Assembly (NCBI GenBank): GCA_016713665.1
Contig: JADJOR010000002.1
Coordinates: forward strand, 248,001-312,000
Length of the DNA: 64,000 bases
Direction: 5' to 3'
DNA from: Deltaproteobacteria bacterium
GTDB lineage: Bacteria; Myxococcota_A; UBA9160; UBA4427
A program made the translations under genes and the position numbers. The notes beneath the pieces were generated by a model that made no database searches, had not been told where the DNA came from, and saw nothing but the letters and a program-made list of their open reading frames with translations. This document shows positions 53,219 to 61,339 of the stretch, in pieces. Numbering within the stretch: position 1 is the first letter of the stretch; each line of letters starts with the position of its first letter.

Positions 53219-54295
53219 GTGCTCATTCCCGCCCGTGTGGCTGCCTTCTCCCGATTGCACGTCCGCACGTTCGTCCTCGGTCTCTCCGTCCTGCTCGGAT
53301 TCCTGCCGGGAGCGCCCCCGACTGCCGCCGCCTTCGGCAGCGGCTTCGACTTCGCCCTGATCGGCGACATGCCCTACACGCCCGAGGACGAGGTCCGCTT
53401 CGAGCGCCTCGTGCGCGACGTGAACGGGCATCGGCCGCGGGTCGAGTGGGTCCTCCACGTGGGCGACCTGCGCGGGGGTGGGAAGAGTCCCTGCTCGAAC
53501 GAGGTCCTCGCGGGCCGCTTCGCGCGGATGCAGCGCTTCGCCGAGCCCTTCGTGCTGACGCCCGGCGACAACGACTACCTCGACTGCCGGAAGACCGATC
53601 CCCACGAACGGCTCGCCTACCTGCGCGGGCTCTTCTTCCCGGATCCCGACCGCACGACCGGCGGCAAGTCGATGCGCGTCGAGTCCCAGAGCCGGCGCGC
53701 GGGCTTCGAGCCGTTCGTCGAGAACGTGATGTGGGAGAAGAAGGGCGTCCTTTTCGCGACGATCCACGCCCTCGGCGTCGATCGCATGCCCGACCCGCAT
53801 CCCGACCTCACGGCGGCGCGCAATGCCGCGGCGATCGCCTGGATCGAGGCGGTCTTCGCCCGGGCCCGCGAGCTCGGGAGCCCCGGCGTCTTCCTCGCGA
53901 CCCAGGCCGATCCGTGGATGGTGACCGGGCCTCCTGCCGTCGCGCGCCGCGTCTGTCGCGGTGCACCGGAGAGCGAGTCTCCCTGCCTGGCAAAGCGCGG
54001 CGGAATCGAGCCCCTCTACGACGCCCTCGAAAACGCGGTCACCGCCTTCGGAAAGCCCGTCGTCCTCGCGACCGGCGACCTCCATTATTTCCGCGTCGAC
54101 AAGCCGCTCCTCGTCGAACGAACACGAGGCGACGAAGATCCCCGCACGCTCGAGAACTTCACGCGGGTCGAGGCCTTCGGCTCGCCCTATATCCACTGGG
54201 TCCGGATCGGCGTCGATCCCCGGGATCGCGACGTCTTCTCCTTCCATCCGGAGGTGATTCCGGAGAACCAGCTCGGGGGCGCGGGAGAGCGATGA
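53219..54295 (+). CDS. Exported metallophosphoesterase-like protein
   Basis: A 358-residue exported calcineurin-like phosphoesterase. Signal peptide FVLGLSVLLGFLPGAPPTAA after a basic start, then the metal motifs FALIGDMPYTPED, WVLHVGDLRGGGKSPC, LTPGDNDYLDC and a C-terminal ATGDLHYFRVD. The GDND and GDLH motifs fit a two-metal site. GTG 53219, after GGAGA, is chosen because the signal peptide follows directly. Its TGA overlaps the ATG of the LLM gene (ATGA), so the two are translationally coupled. Substrate unknown. Confidence 0.85.
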   Translation: MLIPARVAAFSRLHVRTFVLGLSVLLGFLPGAPPTAAAFGSGFDFALIGDMPYTPEDEVRFERLVRDVNGHRPRVEWVLHVGDLRGGGKSPCSNEVLAGRFARMQRFAEPFVLTPGDNDYLDCRKTDPHERLAYLRGLFFPDPDRTTGGKSMRVESQSRRAGFEPFVENVMWEKKGVLFATIHALGVDRMPDPHPDLTAARNAAAIAWIEAVFARARELGSPGVFLATQADPWMVTGPPAVARRVCRGAPESESPCLAKRGGIEPLYDALENAVTAFGKPVVLATGDLHYFRVDKPLLVERTRGDEDPRTLENFTRVEAFGSPYIHWVRIGVDPRDRDVFSFHPEVIPENQLGGAGER

Positions 54296-55197
54296 TGGAG
54301 TTCTTTCCCAACTACAACGCAGGCCGGAGCGAGACCCCCGGCGATTGGGCACGCGCCCGCGAGGCCGAGGGCTGGCACGGCGTCGCCGCCAGCGACCACT
54401 TCATGACGATGAACCTGACGTTTCCCCATCTCTGGGTCGCCTTGACCGAGATGGCCTTCGCGACCCGGGCGATCCCGCTGACGTCGTCCTTCGCGAACAA
54501 CCTCTTCCGCTCGCCCGTCGAGTTCGCCCAGGCCGCGCTGACCCTCCATCGCGTCGCGAACGGCCGCTTCGAGGCGGGCCTCGGCGCGGGCTGGATCGAG
54601 GACGAGATCGTGCGCGTCGGCTGGCGCTTTCCGACCTCGCCCGAGCGCGCAGGGGCCTACATCGAGGCCATGCAGATCGTCCGCGAGCTCTTCGATACGG
54701 GCTGCTGCCGATTTGCGGGAAAGCACTACCAGATCGACGTCGAGGCCCCGGGGCTCGCGGGGCTCGCACCGACGCCGCCGCTGCTCGTCGGCTCCGCGGG
54801 CGGCCCGCGCACGTTGCGCGAGATCCCGCGCTTCGTCGATCGGATCGAGGTCCAGCCCAACGCGGCGGCGACCCGCGGTGGCGCCGTCGATCCGACGCGG
54901 CAGGCCGCGATCGGCGAGGCCGACGTGCGCGATGCGATCGCGCGGGTCCGGCGGGTGCGCGAGGACGTGCCGATCGGGCTCTTCGCCTTGATCGGGGTCG
55001 TGCCGGCCGAGCAGGTCGCGGCGTTTCGGGCGCCTTTCGGGGACGGCTTCGTGGCGCGCTTCATGGGCGAGGCGGGGGCGGTGGCCCAGGCGCTCTGCGA
55101 CCTCGAAGGGCTCGGGATCGATCGCATCCAGCTGACGGAGATGGCGCCGGGTAGCCTCGAGCGGCTCAGGCCGCATCTACCGCTGCGACGGAGTTAG
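54292..55197 (+). CDS. LLM-class F420-dependent oxidoreductase
   Basis: A 301-residue luciferase-like protein of the F420 type: EAEGWHGVAASDHFMTMNLT, IPLTSSFANNLFRSPVEFAQ, NGRFEAGLGAGWIEDE, and PPLLVGSAGGPRTLREI. ATG 54292 overlaps the upstream stop. The C-terminal region (IGVVPAEQVAAFRAPFGDG) is a subfamily feature. Coupling to an exported phosphoesterase is odd, because this protein is cytoplasmic; the pair may simply share a promoter. Confidence 0.88.
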   Translation: MMEFFPNYNAGRSETPGDWARAREAEGWHGVAASDHFMTMNLTFPHLWVALTEMAFATRAIPLTSSFANNLFRSPVEFAQAALTLHRVANGRFEAGLGAGWIEDEIVRVGWRFPTSPERAGAYIEAMQIVRELFDTGCCRFAGKHYQIDVEAPGLAGLAPTPPLLVGSAGGPRTLREIPRFVDRIEVQPNAAATRGGAVDPTRQAAIGEADVRDAIARVRRVREDVPIGLFALIGVVPAEQVAAFRAPFGDGFVARFMGEAGAVAQALCDLEGLGIDRIQLTEMAPGSLERLRPHLPLRRS

Positions 55198-55227
55198 GTC
55201 GATCGGATCCGCTCCGCACGGCGAAGA

Positions 55228-55244
55228 CCAGAAGGCTCTTCTGG
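55228..55244. terminator. Hairpin after the LLM gene
   Basis: CCAGAAG-GCT-CTTCTGG is a perfect 7-bp inverted repeat with a 3-base loop, 31 bp after the LLM stop. There is no T-run after it, so intrinsic termination is uncertain. Confidence 0.35.
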
Positions 55245-55395
55245 CGACGCGTCAGAGTGTCTTCTCGAGAGGATTCCGGGCGGGTCGATCCGGCACGGTC
55301 GATTTCGAGCGAAGGGCTTTCGCTTCGGACGCGGCGACGCCGGGAGGCGAACGTCGGATTTCGACGCAATTTCACTCTCTGCCGACGTTATTTGC

Positions 55396-55425
55396 TTGAC
55401 GGTCGATCGGATTCCGGGGGATGAT
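55396..55425 (+). promoter_or_regulatory. Candidate promoter of the exported-protein pair
   Basis: TTGACG (55396-55401), 18 bp, then GATGAT (55420-55425). It has the same spacing and the same GATGAT hexamer as the candidate GST promoter at 23250. It ends 21 bp before ATG 55447, which itself has GGAGG upstream. Confidence 0.4.
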
Positions 55426-55446
55426 CGACTTCCTTGGAGGCGTGCC

Positions 55447-56187
55447 ATGGCCGGAGCCGCTGAATCCCGACTCGGCCGCACGTCGGGCGAGCAGCCCCCG
55501 GCTGGCCTGCTTCCGAAGGGCCGGCTCGACCGGGTCGCGAGCGTCGGCCGGGAGATCGATTCGATGGCATCGATCGTCTTGGTGGCTTGGGTCGCAGTCG
55601 CGACGTTGCTGGTCGGGGATTCCGCCCAGGCCGCCGATCCGACGAGCCCCAGTCATCGACACCGCGCCGGAACCTTCGCCTCGATCGGCGTGGCCCGCCT
55701 GCCGAGCGCTGCGAGTGAGCCGCGCTATGCGGGCTCGATCGTGAGCCTCGGCGCGAGCATCGAGGTCGAGCCGTCGGGACGGCCCGACTCGCTCCGCGCG
55801 GTCTTGCCCGGCTTCTTCTGGATCGAGGCGGGGCGGAGCGACTTCCTCGACCTCGACGGGGATGGCGCCGCGTTCTTCCTCGACGCGGACGACGACGGCG
55901 ACGGGCTGCTCGACGTCCACGAGACGGGAACGGGCGCGTACGTGTCGCCGCAGAACACGGGGACCTCGGCGGTCCGCGCCGACACGGACGGCGACGGCTA
56001 CTCGGACGGCGCGGAGGTCGCGGGCGGGACGGATCCGACGGATCCGGGCTCGCATCCCGGCGGCTCCCCCGCTGTCCCGCTGCTTTCGGGCTTCGCGCGA
56101 CTCGTGCTCGCGCTCCTGCTCTTTGCGGCCGGATCCGGCTCGCTTGCTTCCCGAAGCTCGAGATCGACAGGACGGAGATCGACATGA
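55447..56187 (+). CDS. Exported calcium-repeat protein with IPTL-like sorting tail
   Basis: A 246-residue exported protein (or 207 from ATG 55564, where the hydrophobic signal ASIVLVAWVAVATLLVGDSA begins). The middle has thrombospondin type 3-like calcium loops: DLDGDGAAFFLDADDDGDGL and DTDGDGYSDGAEVAGGTDPT. The C-terminus is VPLLSGFARLVLALLLFAAG followed by a basic end, resembling the IPTL-CTERM type of exosortase-dependent tail. GGAGG before ATG 55447 favours the longer form. Its TGA overlaps the ATG of the next gene. Function unknown; likely surface-exposed. Confidence 0.7.
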   Translation: MAGAAESRLGRTSGEQPPAGLLPKGRLDRVASVGREIDSMASIVLVAWVAVATLLVGDSAQAADPTSPSHRHRAGTFASIGVARLPSAASEPRYAGSIVSLGASIEVEPSGRPDSLRAVLPGFFWIEAGRSDFLDLDGDGAAFFLDADDDGDGLLDVHETGTGAYVSPQNTGTSAVRADTDGDGYSDGAEVAGGTDPTDPGSHPGGSPAVPLLSGFARLVLALLLFAAGSGSLASRSSRSTGRRST

Positions 56188-57869
56188 CGACCCCTGCATC
56201 GCCCCGGTGGCTCTCGCTATTCGCTGGACGGAATTCCGGTGGGCTCGATCCGATCGCGTTCGCACGGATTGCGCGGGCTCTCCCGTCCGGGATGGCGTTC
56301 CTGATCGCCTTCGGGCTCGCACTCGTGCTCGCCGGAGCGACACCCGTGCGGGCGGCGGTGCCGGACGCGATTCCCTTCCAGGGGCTGCTGCTCGATCCGG
56401 CGGGGCAGCCGGTGACCGACAACGTCGATCTCGACTTCGCGCTCTTCGGCGGGCTCTCGGGCGGGACGGCGCTCTGGTCGGAAGCGCATCTCGGGGTCGC
56501 GGTGACCGACGGGGTCTATTCGGTGAACCTCGGATCGACGACGCCGATCGACGCCGGGGTCCTCGCGTCGGGGCCGGTCTTCCTCGAGATCCGCGTCGAG
56601 GGCGAGACGCTCGTCCCGCGCCAGCAGCTGCTCGCCGTGCCCTATGCGCGGGTCGCCGGGACGGTCGAGAGCGTCGGCGGCTTCTCGTCGCTCTATCTCG
56701 AGCAGATGGTCGAGCGCTTCGCGTTCGACGGCGGCTTGCCCCCGAATACGGATCCGCAGGAGGGCACCGGCGATGCCGATGGCGACGGCCAGCCGAACTT
56801 CCTCGACGCCGACAACGACAACGATCTCATCCCGGACGCGGCGGAGGTCGCGGCGGGGAGCGGCGTGAATTTGACGACGCCGCGGCTGCTGACCGTGACG
56901 CCCGGCAGCGTTACGTCCTACGCTCCGAACGTCCTGACGCTGACCGGGACGAACCTCTCGACGCTCCAGAGCGTCCAGTTCGGGGGCGAGACCCCGACGC
57001 CGACCGACGTCACGCCGACGAGCTTCAAGATCGAGGTCACCCCGAACCACCTCGCGGCGACGCGCGTGGTCGTCGCGACCCTCGCGAACGGAGAGTCGGG
57101 ACAATCGGGTCCCGTCACGACGACGAACGTCTCGCCGACCATCACGTCGGTCACGCCGAACGGGCTGATCGAGCTGCAGGCCACCCAGGTGGTGATCGTC
57201 GGGACGAACTTCGTGCCCGGAACGACGGTCACGGCGTCCGGCATCGAGCTCGCGCCGAGCGCGATGACGACGACTTCGATCACCGTGACGATTCCCCCGC
57301 GACCCGTCGGACTGACGGCTCTGAGCGTCCGGCATCCGAACGGGCTCGTCGCTTCGACGTCGCTCCTGGTCGGGACGACGAACGAGGAGATCACCGTCTT
57401 CATGACGCAGACGCTCTTCGCCGGCGGCAATCTCGGCGGCCTCGCGGGCGCCGATGCGGTCTGTCAGGCCGAGGCCAATGCGGCTTCGCTTCCGGGGACC
57501 TATCGCGCCTGGCTCAGTGATTCGACGACGAGTGCGGCGTCGCGCGTCGGCATCAGCGTCGGCGCATACGTGATGCCGAACGGCGTCCGGATCGCGAACT
57601 CGTGGGCCGATCTGACGGATCTCTCGCTGATCACGGGCATCAACGTCTTCGCGGACGGGACGACGACGCCGAATCAGGCGCGCGCCTGGACGGGGACGCG
57701 AATCGACGGCACCAACTACACGACGGCCTCGGAGAACTGCAGCAACTGGACCTCGAACGGGGGAACCGGGCGATCCGGTCTCACGCATCAGCAGAACGTC
57801 TGGAGCGACTTCGCGCCCTCGGTTCCCTGCAGCTCCATCGGAATCCGTCTCTACTGCTTCGAGCGGTAG
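56184..57869 (+). CDS. Exported protein with IPT/TIG and DUF1554-like domains
   Basis: A 561-residue exported protein: signal peptide SGMAFLIAFGLALVLAGATP, an N-terminal region (IPFQGLLLDPAGQPVTDNVD ... VPRQQLLAVPYARVAG) like those of phage-tail-associated or surface proteins, a calcium-type loop DGDGQPNFLDADNDND, two IPT/TIG beta-sandwich repeats (PGSVTSYAPNVLTLTGTNLS and SVTPNGLIELQATQVVIVGT), and a C-terminal DUF1554-like lectin-type domain (NLGGLAGADAVCQAEANAAS, YRAWLSDS, ENCSNWTSNGGTG, IGIRLYCFER) with disulfide-forming Cys. ATG 56184 overlaps the preceding TGA. The two genes form an operon for a surface or secreted pair. Confidence 0.82.
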   Translation: MTTPASPRWLSLFAGRNSGGLDPIAFARIARALPSGMAFLIAFGLALVLAGATPVRAAVPDAIPFQGLLLDPAGQPVTDNVDLDFALFGGLSGGTALWSEAHLGVAVTDGVYSVNLGSTTPIDAGVLASGPVFLEIRVEGETLVPRQQLLAVPYARVAGTVESVGGFSSLYLEQMVERFAFDGGLPPNTDPQEGTGDADGDGQPNFLDADNDNDLIPDAAEVAAGSGVNLTTPRLLTVTPGSVTSYAPNVLTLTGTNLSTLQSVQFGGETPTPTDVTPTSFKIEVTPNHLAATRVVVATLANGESGQSGPVTTTNVSPTITSVTPNGLIELQATQVVIVGTNFVPGTTVTASGIELAPSAMTTTSITVTIPPRPVGLTALSVRHPNGLVASTSLLVGTTNEEITVFMTQTLFAGGNLGGLAGADAVCQAEANAASLPGTYRAWLSDSTTSAASRVGISVGAYVMPNGVRIANSWADLTDLSLITGINVFADGTTTPNQARAWTGTRIDGTNYTTASENCSNWTSNGGTGRSGLTHQQNVWSDFAPSVPCSSIGIRLYCFER

Positions 57870-57899
57870 GGACGACCTCGCGGCGCTTGCTCGGCTCGT

Positions 57900-59141
57900 T
57901 CAACGCGAGAGCGTGAAGCTCGCCACCGCCCATGCGGCGGCGATCGAGAGCACGATGCCGGGGACGATGCGCACGGCGTACGCGCGGGAGCCGACGCCGA
58001 TGGCCAGGGCGATCTTGGCGAGCGCGTTGCTCGACATGGCGGCGAGGATCGGCACGACCGATTCCTGCGCCGTCAACGTGCTCGACGCCACCAGCGACGC
58101 GACCGAGACCGCGGCGGCATGGGTGTCGACGATGCCGGCGACGGCGGTGCCGGCGAGGACGCCGGCTGTGCCGAAGCTTTGCTTCAGGGCGGCAGTGACG
58201 ATCAGCATGACCGCGAGGAGCGTCGCGAGGCCGAGGGCGGCGACGACGCTGAAGGCGCGGCCGGGCTCGCTCTCCGGGGGCGACGTCGGTTCGGAGCCGC
58301 GCAACGTGAAGGCGACGGCGTAGACGGCGGCCACGATCGCGCCCGTCGCGAGCGCCGGGGCGAGCACGAGGAGCGTGGGCGGGCTGACCGTCGACAAGAG
58401 GATCGCCATCTGGACGAAGGTCGACACCGTCGAGAAGGCACTCCCCGCGACCGCCGGATGGAGGCTCGCCGGGTCCTGCGCGGCACGGCCGGCCATCGAG
58501 CCGATGGTGGCGGTGCTCGAAACGAAGCCGGCGGCGAGGCCGGAGAGGGCAAGGCCATAACGTCGGCCGAGGATGCGGGTCGCGGCGTGTCCGAGGGCAC
58601 CGAGGGTCAGCACGAGGACGACGACCAGCCAGATGCGATGCGGATTGATCGCGGCGTAGGGACCCATCACGCGGTCGGGGAGCTGGGGCCAGACGACGAG
58701 CGTCGCGATCGCGAAGACGAGGCCGTCCCGGACCTCGGCGTCGGTGAGGGCGCCCTTCACGAGGTCGTGGAGCGGGACCTTCGCGGCGAAGAGGACGGCG
58801 ACGGCGACGGCGAGGCCGGCGGCGAGTAGCGGATCGGTCATGGCGAGGGCGCCGAGCAGGGGAACGACCACGAGACCGATCTCGGTCGTGAGGCCGGGGT
58901 CGCGCTCCTGGCTGCGGCGATGGGAGATCGCCGTCAGCGCGGCGACGCCCGCCGTCGCGACGGCGAGCAGCCACGCGCCACCGAGATGGAACGCGACGGC
59001 GCCGAGCAGGCTCGCGAGCGCGAAGGTCCGGATGCCGGCGGGCCGCCGACCCGGCCCCTCGCCCTTGCTGCGCTCCCGCTCGAGGCCGATCAGGAGCCCG
59101 AGGCCGAGCGCGACGCAGAAGCGGGACCATTCGGGGTTCAT
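57900..59141 (-). CDS. MgtC/SapB and DUF4010 membrane protein
   Basis: A 413-residue polytopic membrane protein. The N-terminal half is MgtC/SapB-like (LGLLIGLERERSKGEGPGRR, TFALASLLGAVAFHLGG); the C-terminal half is DUF4010-like (LAAGFVSSTATIGSMAGRAA and VDTHAAAVSVASLVASSTL), about ten membrane helices overall. This is a widespread domain pairing of unknown transport function. Starts at ATG 59141. Confidence 0.88.
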   Translation of the reverse strand: MNPEWSRFCVALGLGLLIGLERERSKGEGPGRRPAGIRTFALASLLGAVAFHLGGAWLLAVATAGVAALTAISHRRSQERDPGLTTEIGLVVVPLLGALAMTDPLLAAGLAVAVAVLFAAKVPLHDLVKGALTDAEVRDGLVFAIATLVVWPQLPDRVMGPYAAINPHRIWLVVVLVLTLGALGHAATRILGRRYGLALSGLAAGFVSSTATIGSMAGRAAQDPASLHPAVAGSAFSTVSTFVQMAILLSTVSPPTLLVLAPALATGAIVAAVYAVAFTLRGSEPTSPPESEPGRAFSVVAALGLATLLAVMLIVTAALKQSFGTAGVLAGTAVAGIVDTHAAAVSVASLVASSTLTAQESVVPILAAMSSNALAKIALAIGVGSRAYAVRIVPGIVLSIAAAWAVASFTLSR

Positions 59142-59178
59142 GGCACGAGTCGCCGTCTACGAGAGAGGCCGTGTTGGA

Positions 59179-60054
59179 TCAATCTTCGCCGAATTCCGTC
59201 CCGGTCCGCGCTTCGAAGGGCAGTCCGAAGCTCTTCGCGTTGATCTCGCTCATCATGTTGAGGCGCGGGATCCGGGGCAGAGGCCAGGTCGCGCGCGCCC
59301 CCGCGCGATTTGCCTTGCCGGGGACGTAGAGCGGTCCTCGGCCGAGGAAGTCGAGGGTTCCCGCGGCGACCTCGACGGGATCCATGGCGTGGGGCGAGCC
59401 GCCGGTGTCCTCGCGGAAGGTCTCGGTATCCGTCGCGCCGGCCAGACACGTGACGACGTCGATGCCCGCCGGCGCGAGCTCGTACCAGAGGCCCTCGCCG
59501 AGGATGGTGTCGAAGGACTTCGCCGCGGCGTAGGTCGCGATGTAGGCGCTGCCGCCGAGGCTCGCCATCGACGACATCAGGACGAGGCCGCCGCGGCCGC
59601 GATCGCGCAGGCGGCGCCCGAAGTGGTGGGACAGGCGCAGCGGGCCGCCGCACGCGAGGTCGACCTGGCGCGTCCAGTTCTCGATCGGCAGGTCGAGGAA
59701 CGAGCCCATGTTCCGCCCGGAGCCCGCGTTGTAGACGAAGAGCCCGACGTCGAGGCCGGTGGTCGCGTCGGCGACGCGTTCGGCGACGTCCGCGTGGGTC
59801 AGGTCGACGCAGGCGGTGCGGATCTCGACGCGTCCTCCTGCCTTCGGCTTCTCGGGCTCGATCGCGCGCAGGCGCGCGGCCTGGGCGGCGAGCTTGCTCT
59901 CACTGCGGGCGAGCAGGACGACGTTCAGCCCGCGGCGCGCGAGGACCTCGCCGAAGGCGGCGCCGATGCCGTCCGAGCCGCCGGCGACGACGGCCCAGGG
60001 GCCGAAGCGCGCGCGGAAGGTCTCGCCTGAGTAGCTCGTGGTGGTATTCGACAA
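59179..60054 (-). CDS. Short-chain dehydrogenase of the DltE-like group
   Basis: A 291-residue SDR, paralogue of the protein at 28547-29407. Motifs: AVVAGGSDGIGAAFGEVLA, VYNAGSGRNMG, LVLMSSMASLGGS (catalytic Ser) and YAAAKSFDTILG; the catalytic Tyr is followed by Ala-Ala-Ala-Lys. TTG 60054 is the best-supported start, with GAGAGG ten bases upstream. It lies 36 bp after the MDR gene on the same strand. Substrate unknown. Confidence 0.88.
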   Translation of the reverse strand: MSNTTTSYSGETFRARFGPWAVVAGGSDGIGAAFGEVLARRGLNVVLLARSESKLAAQAARLRAIEPEKPKAGGRVEIRTACVDLTHADVAERVADATTGLDVGLFVYNAGSGRNMGSFLDLPIENWTRQVDLACGGPLRLSHHFGRRLRDRGRGGLVLMSSMASLGGSAYIATYAAAKSFDTILGEGLWYELAPAGIDVVTCLAGATDTETFREDTGGSPHAMDPVEVAAGTLDFLGRGPLYVPGKANRAGARATWPLPRIPRLNMMSEINAKSFGLPFEARTGTEFGED

Positions 60055-60090
60055 TCGGGCTCGACCTCTCTGCTGCGTTGCTCGTCTCGC

Positions 60091-61143
60091 CTAGCGTTCG
60101 ACGATGATCCGACCCATCGTGCTGCGCGACTCCATCGCCTCCAGCGCTTCGGCCAGGCCCGTGAACGGGACGCGCTGACCCACGATCGGGCGGATCGCCC
60201 GGCGCTCGAGCAGCCCGAGCAGCCGGGCATGGACGCGCAGGCCGATCTCGGAGATCGGCGGATTGAAGCGGGGGACCGGGACCGGCGCGTAGGGCGTGAC
60301 GTGGGGCGCGATGGCGGCGTCGGTATACGACAGGATCACGCCGACGATGTCGAAGTTGCCGAAGCAGAGCACCCGCCCCGACACCATCGGGACCTCTTCG
60401 GCCTCGATCCCGCTCGCGAATCCGATCACGAGATGGCGCCCGCCGCGGCCGAGGCAGGCGAGCGACTTCATCATCGTCTCGCCGCCGACGCCGTCGAAGC
60501 AGACGTCGACGCCCTGGCCGTTGGTCGCCTCGAGCGCGCGCGCGGCGAAGTCCTCCTTGCGGTGGTTGACGACGATCTCGGCGCCGAGCTTGCGCACCAG
60601 CTCGGCCTTCGCCGCGTCGCCGACGACCGCGATGACCCGCGCGCCGGCGGCGACCGCGAGCTGGACGGCCGCCGAGCCGACGCCCCCCGCCGCGGCGTGG
60701 ATCAGGACCGTCTCGCCGGCGGCGAGCCGGCCGCGCTCGTGGAGACCGAGACAGGCGAGATGGAACGGGTAGAAGAAAGCCGCTGCTTCGACGTCGTCGA
60801 GGGAGGGCGGCGCCTCGAAGGCCATCGCGGTCGAGCCGGCGACGAGATCCGCGTGGGCGCCGATGCCGCCGCGGCCGCTCGCGGTGACGCGCCGACCGAG
60901 CCAGGACTCGGCGCCGGCGCCGGCGCCGACGACGACCCCGACGCATTCCATGCCGAGGGTGTAGGGGAGGGCGGGGTCGATCGTCAGATAGCGGCCGTGG
61001 CAGCCGTCGACCTCGTTGTAGTTGAGCACGCTCGCCGTCGTCCGGACCAGGATCTCGCCGGGTCCCGGCACGGGCTCGGGCGCCTCGCGGAGCGCCAGGG
61101 CCTCCGTCGGTCTTCCGTGTCGTACGACCTGCCAGGCTCGCAT
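60091..61143 (-). CDS. MDR-family NADPH:quinone-oxidoreductase-like protein
   Basis: A 350-residue medium-chain dehydrogenase/reductase of the zinc-independent quinone oxidoreductase type. The GroES-like N-terminal domain includes ILVRTTASVLNYNEVDGCHG and LGMECVGVVVGAG; the Rossmann domain has VLIHAAAGGVGSAAVQLAVA and VCFDGVGGETMMKSLACLG. No zinc-binding Cys set is present. ATG 61143 follows GGAGG. It would reduce an enone or quinone with NADPH. It is the first gene of a pair with the SDR. Confidence 0.9.
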   Translation of the reverse strand: MRAWQVVRHGRPTEALALREAPEPVPGPGEILVRTTASVLNYNEVDGCHGRYLTIDPALPYTLGMECVGVVVGAGAGAESWLGRRVTASGRGGIGAHADLVAGSTAMAFEAPPSLDDVEAAAFFYPFHLACLGLHERGRLAAGETVLIHAAAGGVGSAAVQLAVAAGARVIAVVGDAAKAELVRKLGAEIVVNHRKEDFAARALEATNGQGVDVCFDGVGGETMMKSLACLGRGGRHLVIGFASGIEAEEVPMVSGRVLCFGNFDIVGVILSYTDAAIAPHVTPYAPVPVPRFNPPISEIGLRVHARLLGLLERRAIRPIVGQRVPFTGLAEALEAMESRSTMGRIIVER

Positions 61144-61339
61144 CGCTCGTCCTCCGGTGGTCTTCGTGTGTAGCGCGCGGCCCCTCCGATTGCCTCATCC
61201 TCGGGGAGCCCGGTCCGGCCCTCGGTCGCGCGCCCCAGCTCGTGATCGGGGCGCCCGAGCCGACTTGCGCGGCGATGCTGTCCGCCGGGATCGCGGCGCT
61301 CGGGCTAGCATCGAGGCGACGAACTGCCGGGGGCGCCTC

